Source: Lumbricus terrestris
Lineage: Eukaryota; Annelida; Clitellata; Crassiclitellata; Lumbricidae
Assembly: GCA_949752735.1 (NCBI GenBank)
Contig: OX457043.1
Coordinates: forward strand, 42,042,587 to 42,106,586
Reading direction: 5' to 3'
DNA length: 64,000 bases
Positions 36,810 to 64,000 of the stretch are shown here, piece after piece. The position numbers were made by a program, and so were the translations under genes. Every line of letters starts with the position of its first letter. The first letter of the stretch is position 1. Under the pieces are notes generated by a model, which worked only from the letters and a program-made list of their open reading frames with translations, ran no database searches and was not told the origin of the DNA.

Positions 36810-37148
36810 CATGGGCGGATACAGAAATTTTCAAAGGGGGGCAAAATTATTGCCAGAAAAATTCTGATTACCTTTTTTTTAGTTGTTTGGTCGAAATGTC
36901 CGGAAAATATATCAATTATCCCTGCCAAAATAACTGATGACCTTTTTTAGTCATCAGTCTTCTGGCCGACGTAATCTCTGCAAGCAATATAATATATGCT
37001 ATAACCTCTCTAGTCGTCGCACCCTCTCCCGTTGCATTGATTTAATGCTTGTTGAAACCAAAATAATGGGGACCACGTCCTATATATATATATATGCACT
37101 TTTGAAATGAGGGCCTTGGCCGGATTGCCACCTGTGGATCCGCCCCTG
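36810..37148. mobile_element. hAT-like MITE, 339 bp, CATGGGCGGA ends
   Basis: Left end CATGGGCGGATACAG and right end CTGTGGATCCGCCCCTG are imperfectly inverted. An exact 8-bp duplication ggcctaca flanks it (36802-36809 and 37149-37156). Inside is a perfect 8-bp-arm hairpin at 36934-36957 (ctgatgac, T-rich loop, gtcatcag). A short TA run sits at 37080-37094. Confidence 0.9.
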
Positions 37149-38224
37149 GGCCTACATATACATGTAAATACATGCAGGCATACATTATAGTTTCGTCAAA
37201 GTACATCTCTTATATAAGAGTTATTTTAGGAAGTAGACAGAATGCGTTCAGTGAATACAATGTCATGTAATTGTAAGTTACAGTTCGTCAGATGATTTCT
37301 TGGAACAGTCACTAAAACTCGGTGCGCGTTCTTCGGGGAAGGGAGCCAAAACCTTTGAGTTAAGGTCACGTGCATGTTTCTCTTTATCTCTTTATGCTGC
37401 TGTGTTTAGCATGCTTCGATTTAAAGCACGTAATGTAAACATTAACTAAAGTACCGTAATAGAACAATGAAAGCTTATTAGGGCCTACACAGTTTCTGTT
37501 AGCAACACTGTGTCCTAACAAAGATGAACAGTGTCGCCCACCTCTTTCCACCAGGCTTAGGACTGGCATTTCCAGAGTACGAGCAGTGGCGGGGACATAA
37601 CAAGCTAGGTAGGCCTAGTCAGTTGGCATGATAAGATCGAGGCATAAACTAAGTACCGTAGCGGTATTCAAGCAGTTTGTTCAATCATTGTATATTCATG
37701 TATACATTACTTGTATACATTTTCAGAACAGACAGCAGTAGCTGACGCGGCCCTAATCGCTATGGGATAATAGGGAGGCTGTGCATCCTTTGCTAAAAAA
37801 AACTTCAGGCAATGCTTAGCGATCGTCCATCCGAAAAATATTGCCGGTCACGCATCGATGATTTGTTGAATCGCCGCCCATTGTAGTCACAGTGCAACCA
37901 TGCGTTTATCAGCCAGTCAGCGTGCACGATATGTTAATATGTATACATGTAGCCCTACGTTAGCACACAGGCCGAGTCTATAAAATCCAAAATTGCCAAT
38001 AGTTAGCAATATGAGAATTAACGAATAGGCTAATTAATTAATGGTCAATTGCGATCAAATGTATTTATTCCACAATAAGTAATGACACATGTAAAATTAA
38101 TATTACTGCGTATCCCACACTGTCTGAATTTCGAGATAGGTTTATATAGAGACAGACAGACGGAGACATAGGCCTAGTTAATTTAACCTGCCGCCTAGTA
38201 GCACAGACAACATAGTCCCTTCCG

Positions 38225-38340
38225 CGGAACTTGTCTAACTCTATTTATAAAGTAGTTCCTACCCAAGACTTTCCTCTTTGGCCGTGCCTGGGTCAGGAGC
38301 GCCTCTGAATAGCTTCCTTGAAGTGGCGCTATGTAAATGC
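38225..38340 (+). repeat. dispersed repeat with SINE-type tail
   Basis: Same family as 1130-1240: cttgtctaactct, aagactttc and ggccgtgcctgggtc, then the SINE tail aggagcgcctctgaatag and gaagtggcgctatgtaaat. Confidence 0.65.
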
Positions 38341-39937
38341 CTCAGATGGATATGTAGGCGTCTTTATAAGACGTCTCTGTAATAGGCTAACTTGTCACAT
38401 TCTTCACGACCTCCTCCCTCCCCTTATATTTTAAGGTCACTCCATACAATACTCGACCAAGGCCACATAATCTAGCCTTTCATAGAGTTGATTTTTTTGC
38501 CAGAAACAGTTTTATTATGCGAATGTTACATAACTTTGCATAAATTTTTCTATTATTTATTTCCTCCGTAAACTACTGTGCGTTTGCTGCGGTATAATAA
38601 AGAATATTCTTACTTACTTACTTACTTAACTAGCATTGATAAAGACGCCTAAATAAATGCTGATTATAATTATCAAGCGTTGAAATAAAGATCTAGGAGC
38701 AGATGACGTAAATTACTACGTCATCGTCATTATTACAATTATCGTTTTTCAGTTGCAGCATATAGATTTGAAGATGACACACGCTAATGTTATTATCAGA
38801 AATTTGCAGAAATCTTCTCCTTTCCGTCGAAATTCGTCCGATTTCCATTCCGTCAGCTGCTGCTTCGATCGAATCTTCATCGAAAGTTATCAGGTCGACA
38901 TAATTAATAAAAAAAATGGTGAACTTTTAATCGAAAAATTCGACAAATTCAGATCAATTTTGCGATCTCAAAGTTAGAGCTGCTTGACTTTTTTGAGAAA
39001 ATTCAGTGACCTCTGAAGCGCGAAAATGTAATTCATTTTTATATTAAATTTTTGGTTCTTAGTTTAAATCTTGATTTAATTGGATTTTGATGTTGATGAA
39101 TTTTTAGTTTTTAGAATCAAATTTTATTTTCTTTCTTTCAGTTTTTCTGTTAATAAGTTAGTTCCCACGAGCTGTAATTTTTTGGAGGAAGTGTTATAAG
39201 AAATAAACTAGCTCTTTTTGCCATTTTCCAAATAAGTTAGATCTATCGACGTTGACAGTATAGGCAATGTTGATATAAGATAGGATTTTAACAGAATTAT
39301 TAGAGACTGATTCGTAGCTTTCATAGGAAGACAATTTTCTTGTTTGGGTCGTCACAACTTTGGAAATGTTACCAGCATGTCGACGCACTAAAAAGAGTGC
39401 TGATACTTGAGAATCGCTGCTCTAAAGTAATTATAGGCCTAATTGTTAATCTGTTTGTTGCTTTCCGTTGTCGGTGGAGCGATTGTTGAAACATTTCCTA
39501 TCCAGATCGTTCGTTTTCATGGATTGCAAGAAACCGTCTGGCGAATTAATTGTCATCAATCGGAAGGTGGCGATTCTTGCGACTGAACGACATCTGTCTC
39601 ATATATGGTGCAAACTACGAACTGTTGCTGCTTAACGACACTGTCATATCAAGGATGATTAGTGTCGCCCTCCTCTTTTCTCCAGGCTTGGGACTGGCAC
39701 TGCCAATCCAACAGCAGTGGCGGAGTTCCGACTACTACACCGGTAGATGCAACACTAGCGCAAGAATATCTAGACGGTTCTTATGGAAATATTCCTAAAG
39801 CGGAAATACAGTGATCATTTAACAAAGATGCTAGTTAAGTCGTTTAAGTCTTTCGGAAATGTATTGCTGCATTCTATGATACCATATCATATGCATAGCT
39901 ATGCTAAACCTATCTGGTGTGTTGTGTAGTTGTGGTG

Positions 39938-61267
<21,330 letters not shown>

Positions 61268-61437
61268 GTGAGCCAACCGTTTCATCTGATGATAATTATA
61301 TCTTATTAGAATGTGAAGTGGTCGAGGAAATAATTCATTTCATCACTACTTGTGCAGGGAATAAGGTAGGACAAGGTTATATGAACCAATATGCAAATCA
61401 GGGTTAGGTTATGCAAGAGTTGCGATATGGATAAGGA

Positions 61438-63667
61438 CAGGGCCGTAAATCCCGGGGAGGGAAGGGAGGGAATTCCCTCCCCACTTTTAAACCTGGGGAG
61501 GGAACGTGAAGGAATTCCCTCCCCACTTTTTCTGATGTGATGTGCTGCAGCACATAATTATGTTAGGGTACCGTAGGCTAGGCAAGCTGTAGGCGACTGC
61601 ACAATGCTTGAAAACTTGCTCTGTAGGATCAAAAGCTGGGAGATAAAATTTTCTCTTCAATGATACAAAACCGGAGGAATTTATTATGTGACACGTCACA
61701 TGCCCAATATAATCACCCTGCAAGACTGCAGGGAGTTAGCGGCCATTCAGTGAGAACACAGCTAATGACAATATAGGCCTATATATAATTATATATGGTG
61801 ATTATAGATATCATACATACATATAAACTCAATTTGGGCAAACTCCTAAGTACCTTTGTGATTTGAATCACTTGATGCACAAACCCGTGGACAAACCCCT
61901 CTACGTAATCTCCTTTCGCCCTCTCCGGTCTGCTGATCTCTTTGATCTCCTAGTTCTTCGGGCAAGGACTGCCACGACCCAACCTTCAATTGCCAGTGTA
62001 GACACTTCTTTGTGGAATGACTTCCCTTCCCTATATCCGTAGTAGGCCTAAGATCTTATATTATCGTGGGTGACACTCGCTGCTAAATGAAGTCTTTCTT
62101 ATTGCCTCAGGGCTGTCACGCTGAAAGCGTCTCTGAATAGCTAGTATACCGTAAGAAGCACTTTATAAATTCTCATATGCAATGCAACACAATACATGCA
62201 TATGCATTCATGATTCATGCATACATAAGCTTACATAGGCTAAGTGCATAGTCGCAAACACGTCCTAAAAGTTGAGGGAATATAACGACACTGCTGAAAG
62301 TTGAGGGGACCAAATGGAAATTCTTAGTAGGCTAGGAGTAGGCCTAATAATAGCGAGCGTGAAAGCGCAAAGCCGCGATTGCCTAAGGCAAGAAGCTCCT
62401 AACGATTAGAGGGTATGGGGGAGAGTCGCAAGCTCCCCTATTGGGGTCTGGGGCGGAGACTTGGGAGTCATTGTGGGCTCTCAGATCTGAAAGGAGAAAT
62501 TCTGATATAAGTTCATCTCGAGACCACGTTAGCCAATACCGCATATTCGACTGTAGGACTATACACAGGAATACAAAGGATTGCAAATAATTTTAAAGAA
62601 ATACAATTCATGCGAGTTAAGTAATTTAAAAAAGTATAATCTATTTCGTTTTCCAAATCACTTCAAACAGGATTGTGTTCTGGTAAGTGCAACGAAAATT
62701 TTGCAAATGCACATTGCCTTCTCTGTAAGAACAGCTTTTCACATGGTCTAACATAATATTAGGCTATAAGCAAATTGCTAGCCATTGCCTAAATCGGTGC
62801 ATCAGAAAAGTGACAAACAGCATCATATCATTATGATCAGATTCCTGTCATGTTATTTCTCCCACCTAAAGAATCTGTTTTGGTCGCAGTTTGCATTTGT
62901 AATCGCAATCACAATCTTGATATTTCTTCAGCGCCCCAGATATTAAGTCGTGGGGTTTCAGTCAAAAGAAATTCCGCCATTAACAAAATCGACAAGCAGT
63001 TATATAAGGGATGGCAAAAACGACAAAATTATATGAAAATGTATCGTTGTAGACTATATCCTATACATGTAGGAAGTAATGTACAATTAAAGTTAGTTTT
63101 ATCCACCTTAAGCTACATATCTAAGCATATATAATTGACTGCATGAGGTTCACTCAACTTTTAGACATGTCTTAAACCCTTGTCAATGCATTTTAGAAGA
63201 ATATAACGACTTGTTGTTTGAGTTGATGATCAAACATTTGAAGCTTGTAACATCTAAATCTAGGCTACATCAAGCCCTACAAATGAGTTGCTACAGGTAG
63301 ATACGTACATTTTGTATAGGCCTGCTAAGTTACTAACCCATTCAGATTCAGAAAATAAAAATGAAGAAATGCTTTCGACTGTTTTGGTTTGGTAAGATAC
63401 CCTAGTTGTGTTTATAGGCCTAATTCGAACATAAAAGGATATAAAATTATATGCACTATAGTGCGAACCAACCATTTTAACACTAATTAACGTAATGTAT
63501 AAAGTGTCGCTGAGCGGCTGAAATCAATGTATACGGCTATATGGTGTATAACTGTGTAATGAGATAATGGTGTACATGTACTTCGTGAGGGAGGTAAAGG
63601 CCCACTAAGCACAATTCCGAAGGGGAAATTTTCCCTCCCCACATCTAGAAGCAGATTTACGGCCCTG
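61438..63667. mobile_element. hAT-like element, 2230 bp, CAGGGCCGTAAAT ends
   Basis: Ends CAGGGCCGTAAATC and GATTTACGGCCCTG are perfect inverted repeats, flanked by the exact 8-bp duplication gataagga (61430-61437 and 63668-63675). Subterminal ggggaggg/ccctcccc blocks follow. No convincing transposase frame was found; 62850-63134 is a 94-residue open stretch of unknown nature. A headless SINE tail lies at 62110-62170 and a degenerate copy of the 49920 family at about 62252-62315. It is in the last intron seen of the RIN-like gene. Confidence 0.88.
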
Positions 63668-63763
63668 GATAAGGATAAGCAACGTGTAGATTAATAATCA
63701 TGGTCAGAGAAACTTAAAGGAAGTCTAATCTCAATAAGTGAGCAAGGAGAGGAGACATGCATG

Positions 63764-63956
63764 CATACATATGCATACATATGCATACATATGCATACAT
63801 ACATACATACATACATACATACATACATACATACATACATACATACATACATACATACATACATACATACATACATACATACATACATACATACATACAT
63901 ACATACATACATACATACATACATACATACATACATACATACATACATACATAGTA

Positions 63957-63987
<31 letters not shown>

Positions 63988-64000
63988 CATACATACATAC
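63764..64000. repeat. (CATA)n array running to the window end
   Basis: CATA repeat with one break (tagtattac at 63952-63960). Open frames on both strands are artefacts. Confidence 0.95.

Larger units (their letters stand above)
35086..39937. other. intergenic region between divergent K2P and RIN-like genes
   Basis: The K2P gene (- strand) and RIN-like gene (+ strand) are divergent, so this stretch should hold both promoters and 5' untranslated exons; I could not identify a TATA box, initiator or 5' exon with confidence. It holds a GATTAAGTAG-type repeat (35340-35470), a GACT array (35611-35917), a MITE (36810-37148), a SINE-tailed repeat (38225-38340) and an ACTT run (38609-38630). An interval at 38750-38977 is open and follows a cag but is not recognised. 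Confidence 0.6.

Noticed and set aside
38750..38977. Possible exon after a cag acceptor with 74-residue frame
   Set aside because: No donor in a fitting phase and no similarity; left as unexplained intergenic sequence.

Overview
This is nuclear DNA from a multicellular animal. It has small exons with GT-AG introns and four recognisable animal genes. Tandem repeats, tRNA-derived SINEs and short DNA transposons are very dense. I cannot name the species. The protein families and repeat style fit a marine invertebrate, perhaps an echinoderm or hemichordate, but that is only an impression. No prokaryotic, plasmid or CRISPR feature is present.

Layout. (1) About 0.4-13.0 kb, + strand: the 3' three quarters of VIPAS39 (SPE-39/VIPAR), a partner of the Sec1-family protein VPS33B in endosomal sorting; its 5' end lies off the window. 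(2) 16.2-22.3 kb, - strand: an apparently complete radial-spoke-head gene of the RSPH4A/RSPH6A family (8 coding exons, 538 aa), convergent with VIPAS39. (3) 22.4-29.4 kb: no host gene; it holds a decayed hAT transposon, a SINE split by a MITE, and a 1.2 kb array of a 25-bp repeat. (4) 29.5-35.1 kb, - strand: a complete two-pore-domain potassium channel (5 coding exons, 341 aa, TREK/TRAAK-like), its introns filled with repeats. (5) 35.1-39.9 kb: intergenic. (6) 39.9-61.3 kb and beyond, + strand: a large gene reconstructed from nine phase-compatible exons, one of them 2.9 kb. Its C-terminal part resembles the helical region before the VPS9 domain of RIN (Ras and Rab interactor) proteins; the 3' end is off the window.

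The coding models rest on exon-by-exon reading. Splice phases agree across every junction and the summed lengths are whole codons (RSPH4A 1617 nt, K2P 1026 nt, RIN-like part 3753 nt). The four genes show no functional clustering; VIPAS39 and the RIN-like gene both belong to endosomal trafficking, which may be chance.

The most striking non-genic content is a population of hAT-like non-autonomous elements. I could delimit eleven by exact 8-bp target-site duplications, including a chimeric element carrying two nested MITEs just upstream of a splice acceptor. Several families with different ends share one internal hairpin motif. The K2P gene also carries five degenerate tandem copies of the acceptor and filter-coding start of its own exon 3 inside the preceding intron.
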